Positions 41,882-47,616 of a stretch of DNA of 47,616 nt are shown one piece after another. The stretch is from Desulfobacteraceae bacterium. Its GTDB lineage: Bacteria > Desulfobacterota > DSM-4660 > Desulfatiglandales > Desulfatiglandaceae. Below the pieces are notes generated by a model that saw only the letters and a program-made list of their open reading frames with translations, did no database searches and was not told the origin of the DNA. The position numbers and the translations under genes are program-made. Positions within the stretch are counted from its first letter, which is position 1; each line of letters starts with the position of its first letter. The stretch is from positions 1 through 47,616 of the forward strand of contig JAUWMR010000032.1 of assembly GCA_030613055.1 (NCBI GenBank). Reading direction: 5' to 3'.

Positions 41882-42622
41882 ATGAGACCAATCAGGATAA
41901 AGCTCATGTTCGTCAGTTTGGTGATCCTTTTTTCCGCCGGCATATTTGCAGGACAGTCCTGTAAGGCCTGGGCCGAAGATGCCAAGGTTTTGCTGACCCA
42001 GGCCAACAAGGTACTCCGGCAGGCTAAGAAAGATATGTTCGCCGGAAAAAATGACAAGGCCATTGCTTCTCTGGACAATATTAAAAAGTTGATAATCAAG
42101 GCAAAAGAACTGGACCCTAACAACAGTAGGATTAAATCGATAGAAAACAAGTACAAAAAACTTGTAAAAGACCTGGAACGACGAACCGGCAAGGACCTCG
42201 GAGGAGGAACCGTGGCAGCCGCTGGCGTAAGCGCCAAGACAAAACTCCCGCCCAAACCAACCGCCAGGGCAATGCCGACCACGGCACCCAAGGCAATTCC
42301 CGCGCCAGCCACGGTGGCCCTGGAATGGTTCAATAGCAGCACCGAATGGGGTAAGCGCAGCAAGGAACCGCGAAAGCCTTTGGCAGTGGTAGTGACAGGC
42401 CCCTGGTCTATCCAGAAAAAGAACATACTGGGTGAGCCCATCATGTACGGCCTCCCAATCTATCTGGCGGTTCAGGTAGACAGCGATAAAGATCTGAATG
42501 CGGCCCGGGTCTATATCCTGACAATGCGCACGGTGGAGAAGAGGGGAGTTAAGATGGAGCCGCCCTTTGACCATATCACCGTTGGCAACAGCTATTTTAT
42601 TCGGCCTGACAAGGTGAAATAA
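41882..42622 (+). CDS. Exported protein of unknown function with helical and proline-rich regions
   Basis: The 246-residue protein has a signal peptide of about 32 residues (MRPIRIKLMFVSLVILFSAGIFA, then AWAED). An amphipathic helical part (35-105: AKVLLTQANKVLRQAKKDMFAGKNDKAIASLDNI, NNSRIKSIENKYKKLVKDLE) resembles one or two TPR-like helical hairpins. A proline/alanine linker lies at 115-145. A C-terminal beta-type domain (about 150-246) has ALEWFNSSTEWGKR and PLAVVVTGPWSIQKKNILGEPIMYGLPIYLAVQV. I do not recognise the family. AAGGAG lies 6-7 bases before the ATG. The genome neighbourhood (repeats, toxin-antitoxin) gives no role. Confidence 0.8.
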   Translation: MRPIRIKLMFVSLVILFSAGIFAGQSCKAWAEDAKVLLTQANKVLRQAKKDMFAGKNDKAIASLDNIKKLIIKAKELDPNNSRIKSIENKYKKLVKDLERRTGKDLGGGTVAAAGVSAKTKLPPKPTARAMPTTAPKAIPAPATVALEWFNSSTEWGKRSKEPRKPLAVVVTGPWSIQKKNILGEPIMYGLPIYLAVQVDSDKDLNAARVYILTMRTVEKRGVKMEPPFDHITVGNSYFIRPDKVK

Positions 42623-42719
42623 CCGGAAAGCGTATAATACAATAATTACCCTGGTTCGATCCAACAAGTGATGACTCCACCGGACAAAGATACTGTACCT
42701 AAAAAAACTTGACTTTCTG

Positions 42720-42745
42720 GTCTGGTCAGACTAACTCTGAGGAGG
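42720..42745 (+). promoter_or_regulatory. Palindrome and ribosome site upstream of the antitoxin gene
   Basis: GTCTG-GT-CAGAC (42720-42731) is a short palindrome just before GAGGAGG (42739-42745), placed where Phd-type antitoxins often bind to control their own operon. A TTGACT at 42709 has no -10 consistent with a usable leader. Confidence 0.45.
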
Positions 42746-42753
42746 TGATAAGT

Positions 42754-42993
42754 ATGCTCATAACCAATATTTCAGAGGCAAAGGCCCAGTTATCTGCCCT
42801 TATTGAGAAGGTCATGACCGGGCAAGAGGTGATCATTGGCAAAGCAGGGAAGCCTGTTGCAAAGTTAGTGCGGTATGAGCGAAGCGAGAAACCGCGCCAG
42901 CCCGGCGCCCTGCGAGGAAAAATTAAAATAGCCGATGATTTTGACGAACTACCGGGGGATATTGCCGAAGCGTTCGGGATGGTGGATTCATGA
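42754..42993 (+). CDS. Phd/YefM-family antitoxin
   Basis: The 79-residue protein begins MLITNISEAKAQLSALIEKVMTGQEVIIGKAGKPVAKLVRYE, the standard Phd/YefM DNA-binding and dimerisation part. An acidic flexible tail (ADDFDELPGDIAEAFGM) would wrap the toxin. GAGGAGG lies 8 bases before the ATG. The last four bases (ATGA) are also the toxin start, so the pair is coupled. The pairing of a Phd-type antitoxin with a PIN toxin is common. Confidence 0.92.
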   Translation: MLITNISEAKAQLSALIEKVMTGQEVIIGKAGKPVAKLVRYERSEKPRQPGALRGKIKIADDFDELPGDIAEAFGMVDS

Positions 42994-43367
42994 ACCTCTT
43001 GCTTGATACACATGTTCTTTTATGGTGGCTTGATGATCACCCGACGCTTTCTAAGAAAACAAAGGCCGCAATTGCCGACGGCAAAAACCTGGTTTTTGTC
43101 AGTGCCGTCGTCATTTGGGAAATAAGGATCAAGCAGGCATTAGGAAAACTGCAAATTCCAAAAGATTTCCGGAAGGTGTTAGGTGGCCAGCCCTTTGAGA
43201 TGTTGGACATCACTGTTGAACACGCACATGCTGTCGGGGACCTTCCGGCACATCACCGAGACCCGTTTGATAGGATGCTTGTAGCCCAGGCAAAAGTAGA
43301 AGGTCTTACGCTTGTGACACGTGATATTCGTTTAAAGAAATACAAAATCCCGCTTATTGAGGCTTAA
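42990..43367 (+). CDS. vapC: PIN-domain toxin (VapC-like RNase)
   Basis: The 125-residue PIN domain has the acidic residues for the Mg site: Asp6 in LLLDTHVLLWWL, Glu in VIWEIRIKQALGKL (about residue 48), Asp in HHRDPFDRMLVAQA (about 91) and Asp in VTRDIRLKKY (about 110). The ATGA overlap with the antitoxin stop shows co-translation. The target is probably tRNA or another structured RNA (family knowledge). Confidence 0.93.
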   Translation: MNLLLDTHVLLWWLDDHPTLSKKTKAAIADGKNLVFVSAVVIWEIRIKQALGKLQIPKDFRKVLGGQPFEMLDITVEHAHAVGDLPAHHRDPFDRMLVAQAKVEGLTLVTRDIRLKKYKIPLIEA

Positions 43368-43863
43368 GGTCTCAGGAATCCGGAAGAAGGCTGTAGGATT
43401 CCATATTTAACACATAACCCGGGATGTAACGCCGACTTACTCCTAACATATCACGGCTGTTTTCCTTAGAAACTTCATTTTCATATCAAAATCACCACTA
43501 TGGGGTAAAACCAAAGCCACGGCCTCCGGCGTGGATTATTTACTTTTTTACGGATGTCCCCTCATACACATATATGGGTGTATCACTTCTTGCGTTAACC
43601 CTATAGTTGCATAAATAAAATGGCAAAGTGGGTTTAAAGACAATAAATAAAGGCCATTTCAACATTATTAACTGTTCTTTTGGGATACACTCCAAGTGGT
43701 ATCTTGAAAACAGTGAAAAACAGCCATGTTATTTACCCTTCGGGAAAGCCGAGGGCGCCGCATCTCTTTCGTTGTCAAGGGTTTGCGGTAAAATACTACA
43801 GCTTCACCCTCGACGCCTCAGATCTGCAGCACCCTCGACTTTTGCAACGTTAGGGTTAACTCA
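43368..43863. other. Spacer after the toxin gene with MITE-like repeat copy B
   Basis: Mostly repeat sequence. A small CCACGGCC-TCC-GGCGTGG hairpin lies near 43518-43535. The repeat fills 43594-43860. Confidence 0.5.
43594..43860. repeat. MITE-like repeat, copy B, bounded by inverted ends
   Basis: It starts GTTAACCCTATAGTTGCATAAATA and ends TTGCAACGTTAGGGTTAAC (43842-43860), so the outer 10 bases GTTAACCCTA are perfectly inverted at the two ends. The first 145 bases match copy A (41635-41780). The right end lies four bases before the ATPase stop codon. The inverted ends match the mobile-element end at 47480-47498 (ACCCTAACGTTGCATAAAT). Confidence 0.7.
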
Positions 43864-45006
43864 TTATTTTTCTATTATTCTCAGATAACTAATCCAGTAT
43901 CGCATGAAGATATCAGAGAATTGGTAAGAACCTCCTTTGGTCTTGTAAAATATACCTTTTTTCATTAGGGAATCAAGAGAAGCCTTTATAGAGGATGAAG
44001 GGCCAATGCCATGGGTTAATTGAAATTCCCTGGAAAAGGGCTTGGCCCCGGGATCTTTGCTCAAGGCAATAATAAGGATTTTTTGTCGCTGAGAAGCTGA
44101 TTGCCAGATTAACTCATAATGAGGTGAATCCTGCTTGGCAATAATAAATGGGAGATCTTTAATCATGAAGGAGGTCACCTCATGGGTTTCACGGGCCAAT
44201 TCCCACAGGGTGTGGCACAGTCTCTGGACGTTGTATGGCACATCCATTCCCAATTCAAATATCTTTTCAAGGCTATTCCTTTCCATTTTATATGGCCCTT
44301 TTTGAAACCAGTTATAGATAAAAACGGCATAGGAATCCCTATCAATTGGTCCAATTTCCATGATCCTTCCTAATTTGTAGAAGGCCCTTTTCCTATCACG
44401 AATCATGGACAGCATTACCGACTGTTCTGAGCCAGAGAAAATGTATCCGATGTGCTCATGCTTTTGAATTTCAGAACGCATCGCCTTTTCAAGTATATGA
44501 CCGTTATGTTTGGGAAGGTCAGAAAATTCATCGATAATCACCACCAGCTTCTTACCTTTTTTCCATGCCAATTTTTCAGCATGTTCCATACCTTCCAGAA
44601 GAGCGGGAAGGGCCTCTCTATATTCGGAGGCCACTTCCACAGTCCCGATCAACGAGCCGTCTTGTCCTACTGAAACCTTTGGCCGTAACCTTTGAAGTCC
44701 GGCAAAGATTTTCAACAACTTCTCCGTATTCGATTCCAGGGCTTTAGAGGTAAGGTGAGTAAAAGCTGCCGCAAAACTTCGTACATCCGGATAGGCATTA
44801 AGATCGAGATAAGCCGTGTCAAATCCACTATCATGGAGTTGATCCATAAGATTGAACAAAAGGCAGGTCTTGCCAAAACGTCTGGGAGAGATCAAAAATA
44901 CTCTACTGAGATTATTCATCTCCTGAACGAGTTCAGCCAATTCCTCTTTGCGGTCGGCAAAGTGAGGGCCGCGAACAATACCACCATATTTAAAAGGGTT
45001 TTCCAT
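43864..45006 (-). CDS. STAND-type AAA ATPase (archaeal-type ATPase_2 family) with C-terminal winged helix
   Basis: The 380-residue protein starts NPFKYGGIVRGPHFADRKEELAELV. Its P-loop is ISPRRFGKT (residues 39-47, with Ser in place of the first Gly, as is usual here) and its Walker B is KLVVIIDEFSDLP (about 150-162), followed by a sensor FSGSEQSVM. The C-terminal 90 residues (SASQRQKILIIALS, GIGPSSSIKASLDSLMKKGIFYKTKGGSYQFSDIFMRYW) form the winged helix. Such proteins occur in mobile regions of bacteria and archaea; the function is unknown. The gene is complete; no strong ribosome site is seen. A promoter-like TTGACA / TAATAC (15-base spacer) lies at 45050-45076 on the minus strand, with TTAACG-GTT-CGTTAA palindrome at 45017-45031 after it. 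Confidence 0.85.
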   Translation of the reverse strand: MENPFKYGGIVRGPHFADRKEELAELVQEMNNLSRVFLISPRRFGKTCLLFNLMDQLHDSGFDTAYLDLNAYPDVRSFAAAFTHLTSKALESNTEKLLKIFAGLQRLRPKVSVGQDGSLIGTVEVASEYREALPALLEGMEHAEKLAWKKGKKLVVIIDEFSDLPKHNGHILEKAMRSEIQKHEHIGYIFSGSEQSVMLSMIRDRKRAFYKLGRIMEIGPIDRDSYAVFIYNWFQKGPYKMERNSLEKIFELGMDVPYNVQRLCHTLWELARETHEVTSFMIKDLPFIIAKQDSPHYELIWQSASQRQKILIIALSKDPGAKPFSREFQLTHGIGPSSSIKASLDSLMKKGIFYKTKGGSYQFSDIFMRYWISYLRIIEK

Positions 45007-45428
45007 GATGAAATATTTAACGGTTCGTTAATAGCGGTTCGGTGTTAACGTATTACATAATGTGCACGCATGTCAAGTAAAAATAATAAAACCAATGATT
45101 CAAATACGGCGTGAAGGCTGGATTTATTGCCCGGCTAATTCCATCTAAGAATCAGATTAACTTTGGCCGTTTTGAGTTATTCAATAATGCAAAAACGTTC
45201 GGCTTCTCCGCTATCAAAAGTTATTCAACATAGCCAACAATGTCCCTATCTCCCCATACCCATTCTATACTAAAAATTAGAGAGCGTCCCAAATTCCTCC
45301 CGGTCTTTCTTTAATAGTTCTAAATAGTTAGCGTGGCCCGACCCCATCTCATTAAAATTTTTTCGGCTTATAAAAAAATCAAACTGTCCTATTTCAAGGG
45401 CTGACCCCAATGGGTCTCTTGGTCCTCA
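45007..45428. other. Spacer between the ATPase and the TIR-like gene
   Basis: No open frame of note. It contains the palindrome TTAACG-GTT-CGTTAA (45017-45031), a third TTAACG near 45045, and the promoter-like TTGACA (minus strand, 45076-45071) of the ATPase gene. The rest is AT-rich without clear structure. Confidence 0.4.
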
Positions 45429-46064
45429 TTAAGAGTCACTTGAGTACCATGTTAATTCTTCAAGCCATTCGTATACCAAATGAACATAGTCCTTATATAT
45501 CAGTTTATTTTGATTAAATTGCAGAGTTTTGCACATTCTGGGTAAGGTCTTCCTGAACCTCTGGTAACGCTTCCAAATGACGTCCCCATCTGGCAGAGTA
45601 GTACGCCTTGATTTACCCCTAAGCCAGTCTCGAACTATTCTGATTGCATTTTTAGTAGAATTGTTGTGTGCGCTTATATCCTGTCCTGAGATATCTGATA
45701 TGAACTTCTGATACCGATAGGCCTTTTTGTCAAGAATAAGGCATGACTTTTTATTATGCTTTCCACTTCCAAATTTTTTTGCCGAAAGGAAAATACCCAA
45801 TTCCAGAGGCATATTGAAGCGAGGGAGGTTGTTTTTAGAGTCAAGTTCGGTTCGAGAGATGTCATGGATACTATACTGGCAGGAGTTAACGATGTTGTAA
45901 ATCTTTTCTATTCTAATTTGGCTGGCGTCATCCTCTTCAAGAGTGCAGCGAGGGACAAATCCACAATCGAATATCGCGAATATGATAGCGTGGAATATTG
46001 GATCATATTGCTTATCAAACGGGCAATTTATGAAGACGTTATCGTTATAGCTAGACCTGCGCAA
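45429..46064 (-). CDS. TIR-like nucleotide-binding domain protein
   Basis: The 211-residue soluble protein opens NDNVFINCPFDKQYDPIFHAIIFAIFDCGFVPR, a first strand and helix of a Rossmann-like TIR fold. It continues LEEDDASQIRIEKIYNIVNSCQYSIHDISR and then FNMPLELGIFLSAKKFG with Glu88. The ELG motif after the IHDIS strand resembles the NVxFELG motif of bacterial TIR-like/CAP-nucleotide-linked domains, where the Glu is the likely NAD-cleaving residue. The second half is helical and basic, without a known domain. The start is TTG (46064); GAGGAG lies 9 bases upstream. It is the second gene after the GIY-YIG-like gene, 44 bases away. Confidence 0.7.
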   Translation of the reverse strand: MRRSSYNDNVFINCPFDKQYDPIFHAIIFAIFDCGFVPRCTLEEDDASQIRIEKIYNIVNSCQYSIHDISRTELDSKNNLPRFNMPLELGIFLSAKKFGSGKHNKKSCLILDKKAYRYQKFISDISGQDISAHNNSTKNAIRIVRDWLRGKSRRTTLPDGDVIWKRYQRFRKTLPRMCKTLQFNQNKLIYKDYVHLVYEWLEELTWYSSDS

Positions 46065-46108
46065 AGATTTAGACTCCTCATGTACTTTCCAAGTTGATAA
46101 TTTCCAAC

Positions 46109-46390
46109 CTAAATTTGCTTCATTCCTGTATGCGCTGCTTTCTTATATTCGATTTTCTTTCGCGAACCGCTTATGGGTGGGGATTTTACTACCGTCTTGC
46201 TAATCATATCCTTTTCACATTCTCTGGCGGCCTCTTCAGTTGTCCGACGGCCTACTTTGTAAATATGACCTTTAGGCCATTTCTGTTGGTACTCTTGTTC
46301 CCTACGTTCCAAATCGTTTGTTATTCCGCCGTGGACGATCTTGTTCCCGACCTTGAAATAATATTTATAAGTATCTTTTGCTTTTGCCAT
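46109..46390 (-). CDS. Small GIY-YIG-like protein
   Basis: The 93-residue protein contains KYYFKVGNKIVHGGITNDLERREQEYQQKWPKGHIYKVGRRTTEEAARECEKDM. The first strand, HGG, then GITNDLERR with the Arg, and a helix with an acidic residue (REC) recall the GIY-YIG nuclease core, where the second Tyr-Ile-Gly has become HGG. The tail is short and basic (SGSRKKIEYKKAAH). A nuclease role is possible but the first motif Tyr is uncertain. It has a GAGG site before its ATG and is transcribed ahead of the TIR-like gene. Confidence 0.65.
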   Translation of the reverse strand: MAKAKDTYKYYFKVGNKIVHGGITNDLERREQEYQQKWPKGHIYKVGRRTTEEAARECEKDMISKTVVKSPPISGSRKKIEYKKAAHTGMKQI

Positions 46391-46575
46391 AATACATCCT
46401 CAGAGTCTTTATATGTTCAAACTGTAAAACAAGCCTCTTAACAAATTATTCTACCGCGCCCGGTGTTCTGCACCTTATCATGATCCGCGGGATAGAGCGT
46501 CGAAAGATTTTCATCAATTGAGTTTCTTACCTTTTTACCAGCGTCCCCTTGCAATAAAAGAACCAAATGTAATCA
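46391..46575. other. Spacer, no clear feature
   Basis: A 185-base gap upstream of the GIY-YIG-like gene on the minus strand. It must hold that gene's promoter but no confident pair of boxes is visible. The middle is CG-rich (CCGCGCCCGG) amid AT-rich flanks. Confidence 0.3.
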
Positions 46576-47520
46576 TTAAAAATTACGTGCCGAATGAAGC
46601 ATGTGGTCCCGGAGGAAGTATGCACAGGACGATCCTGTCTCTATCATGGCGTTGAGCAACACCAAGGACACTTCTCTGAGGTTTCTGGATTGCTTGTATT
46701 CCGCAGGAGATAAAACTAATAACTTCTGCAATACACGTTCCAAGTAGAATACGGTATTTACTCCGGAAAATAAATGTGTTCCTCTTGTTTTTTTTTGGTG
46801 TTTAGCCAGAATAATCAATCCTTTTGGCATGAACAGTTGTGGAAAAGAGAACAGAAATCGACTCATTGCCTCGAAAACTAAAGGATTTTCTCCAGCTTTT
46901 TGAACAAAATCAAGGAGAAGCTCCAATCCGGGAACAAGAAGCTCTTGTTCTGGTTTTACTTGTTGCCATGGAGTGTCGGCAAAAAGCATTCCCAAGATCA
47001 GTTTGCTCTGTTCGCCATAGGGCGAATATAGTCTACTCTTCTGACTGAGCTTGACAGCAATTTCCACCGCCCTTTCAGAGAGCTTCCTCCAGAAGTTCCA
47101 GTATAATTCGATATTACCTAGTTTCTCAGCTGAACAAAGAAAACAAACCATCAGCCAATGTAAAAAGCTTGGGGCTGATTCACTCCGTTCTATGAGCAAA
47201 TCATCAAAACGCTTAGCATCTGTTTCCGAGATACTCAAATAAAAATCAGCGAATCGTCTGGAAAACTCCATCGGAAGTTCAGGTGGTATTTCTATTCTCT
47301 TATCATCGCCATGACCTCTTTGATCTTGGGATTCTTCAGCCTCAAGCAAGAGCGAGAGAATTCTTGTTAAAAGAGACGTGTGCTCAGCCTTGGTAGAGCC
47401 ATCTGGAATCATCAAGCAAGGAGCAAGAAGATGCCAAGTGCTATGAGTATCAAAGGTAATGCAGGTCGGATCAGCGTTTACCCTAACGTTGCATAAATTT
47501 ATCATGATCTGCGAAGTCAA
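46576..47520 (-). CDS. Large-protein C-terminal remnant cut by a mobile element
   Basis: The reading frame of 314 residues starts only at a TTG inside the end of a mobile element. The first 14 codons (TSQIMINLCNVRVN) are element sequence (ACCCTAACGTTGCATAAAT at 47480-47498 in reverse), so the native part begins near 47479. That part is helical, Leu-rich (LLTRILSLLLEAEE, YLERVLQKLLVLSPAEYKQSRNLREVSLVLLNAMIETGSSCAYFLRDHML) and has no motif I recognise. It looks like the C-terminal region of a longer, possibly ATPase-type, protein. Whether it is still expressed is unknown; probably a pseudogene. Confidence 0.6.
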   Translation of the reverse strand: MTSQIMINLCNVRVNADPTCITFDTHSTWHLLAPCLMIPDGSTKAEHTSLLTRILSLLLEAEESQDQRGHGDDKRIEIPPELPMEFSRRFADFYLSISETDAKRFDDLLIERSESAPSFLHWLMVCFLCSAEKLGNIELYWNFWRKLSERAVEIAVKLSQKSRLYSPYGEQSKLILGMLFADTPWQQVKPEQELLVPGLELLLDFVQKAGENPLVFEAMSRFLFSFPQLFMPKGLIILAKHQKKTRGTHLFSGVNTVFYLERVLQKLLVLSPAEYKQSRNLREVSLVLLNAMIETGSSCAYFLRDHMLHSARNF

Positions 47521-47616
47521 AATTAAGCCGCTTTTTTGATTGTATCAAGATAATGCAACAAGTCTTTACGAACTGCATGGTTAGCGCTCATTGTAAGGGT
47601 GAGTTCTCCTTTAGGT
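47480..47616 (-). mobile_element. Right-edge insertion-sequence-like element, partial
   Basis: Its end ACCCTAACGTTGCATAAAT (47480-47498) lies inside the coding frame of the fragment gene and matches the inverted ends of the 43594-43860 repeat. About 25 bases inward a minus-strand frame ends. The rest of the element lies outside the window. Confidence 0.55.
47523..47616 (-). CDS. C-terminal end of a putative transposase, partial
   Basis: A minus-strand frame enters from the right edge and stops at TAA (47525-47523), giving the last 31 residues, which read GELTLTMSANHAVRKDLLHYLDTIKKAA at the end. Position just inside the element end suggests a transposase terminus. The family cannot be named from so short a piece. 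Confidence 0.45.
   Translation of the reverse strand, partial: PKGELTLTMSANHAVRKDLLHYLDTIKKAA

Noticed and set aside
41848-42667. Long open frames antisense to the exported protein gene
   Set aside because: Two frames of 198 and 263 codons lie opposite a gene that has a ribosome site and a signal peptide; they have low-complexity composition and no ribosome site.
42640-42680. tRNA-like GGTTCGATCC
   Set aside because: It resembles a T-loop but the flanks do not form a T stem, and no acceptor or anticodon arms pair around it.
42709-42737. TTGACT with a -10 upstream of the antitoxin
   Set aside because: A 17-base spacer would put the transcript start inside the ribosome site, so it is not a usable promoter.
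46494-46575. Possible extra small gene upstream of the GIY-YIG-like gene
   Set aside because: No frame with a start, ribosome site and length above about 40 codons was seen.

Overview
The window comes from a dissimilatory sulfate- or sulfur-metabolising bacterium of the Desulfobacterota (the former Deltaproteobacteria). Evidence is a complete dsrMKJOP operon, a tetrahaem type-III cytochrome c3, a 2[4Fe-4S] ferredoxin, a one-piece pyruvate:ferredoxin oxidoreductase and a type-B succinate dehydrogenase. Dispersed intergenic repeats with the CGCGAAGGCGGGAATCC core occur at least four times. No rRNA, tRNA or CRISPR array was found.

Left part (1-17.4 kb): the end of an electron-transfer flavoprotein, cytochrome c3, then a long run of minus-strand genes for energy and carbon metabolism. 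Read in the direction of transcription these are a pyruvate/oxaloacetate carboxyltransferase, malate dehydrogenase, NifJ, SdhCAB, a small RsbRD_N-like protein and DsrM-K-J-O-P, followed by the ferredoxin. Together they link pyruvate, oxaloacetate, malate and fumarate/succinate to the menaquinone pool and to the membrane module that feeds electrons to sulfite reduction.

Middle (17.7-34 kb): a complete branched-chain amino-acid-type ABC transporter (livK-H-M-G-F, with a strong hairpin between livK and livH and a G7/C7 terminator at the end). Upstream is a Cache/PAS histidine kinase and a NarL-type regulator. Then come a plus-strand Fic protein with an inverted-repeat operator over its own promoter, and an RND efflux operon (adaptor, pump, small protein, orphan LivK-type binding protein).

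34-41 kb: a small ribbon-helix-helix protein with a Cys4 tail sits behind operator-like palindromes. It is followed by a ZnuACB-type metal ABC transporter whose binding protein lacks the usual first His ligand. Then come mnmG, a hicBA pair in which hicA looks frameshifted by a short deletion, and purA.

Right end (41-47.6 kb) is accessory DNA: repeat-rich spacers, an exported protein of unknown function, a Phd/PIN toxin-antitoxin pair, two copies of a repeat that share an end sequence with a mobile element at the right edge, a STAND-type ATPase, a two-gene cassette of a GIY-YIG-like protein and a TIR-like protein, and a gene fragment apparently cut by that mobile element. The GIY-YIG/TIR-like cassette is the best candidate here for a poorly described, possibly defence-related system. 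All functional statements rest on motif and family recognition by eye; no database search was run.
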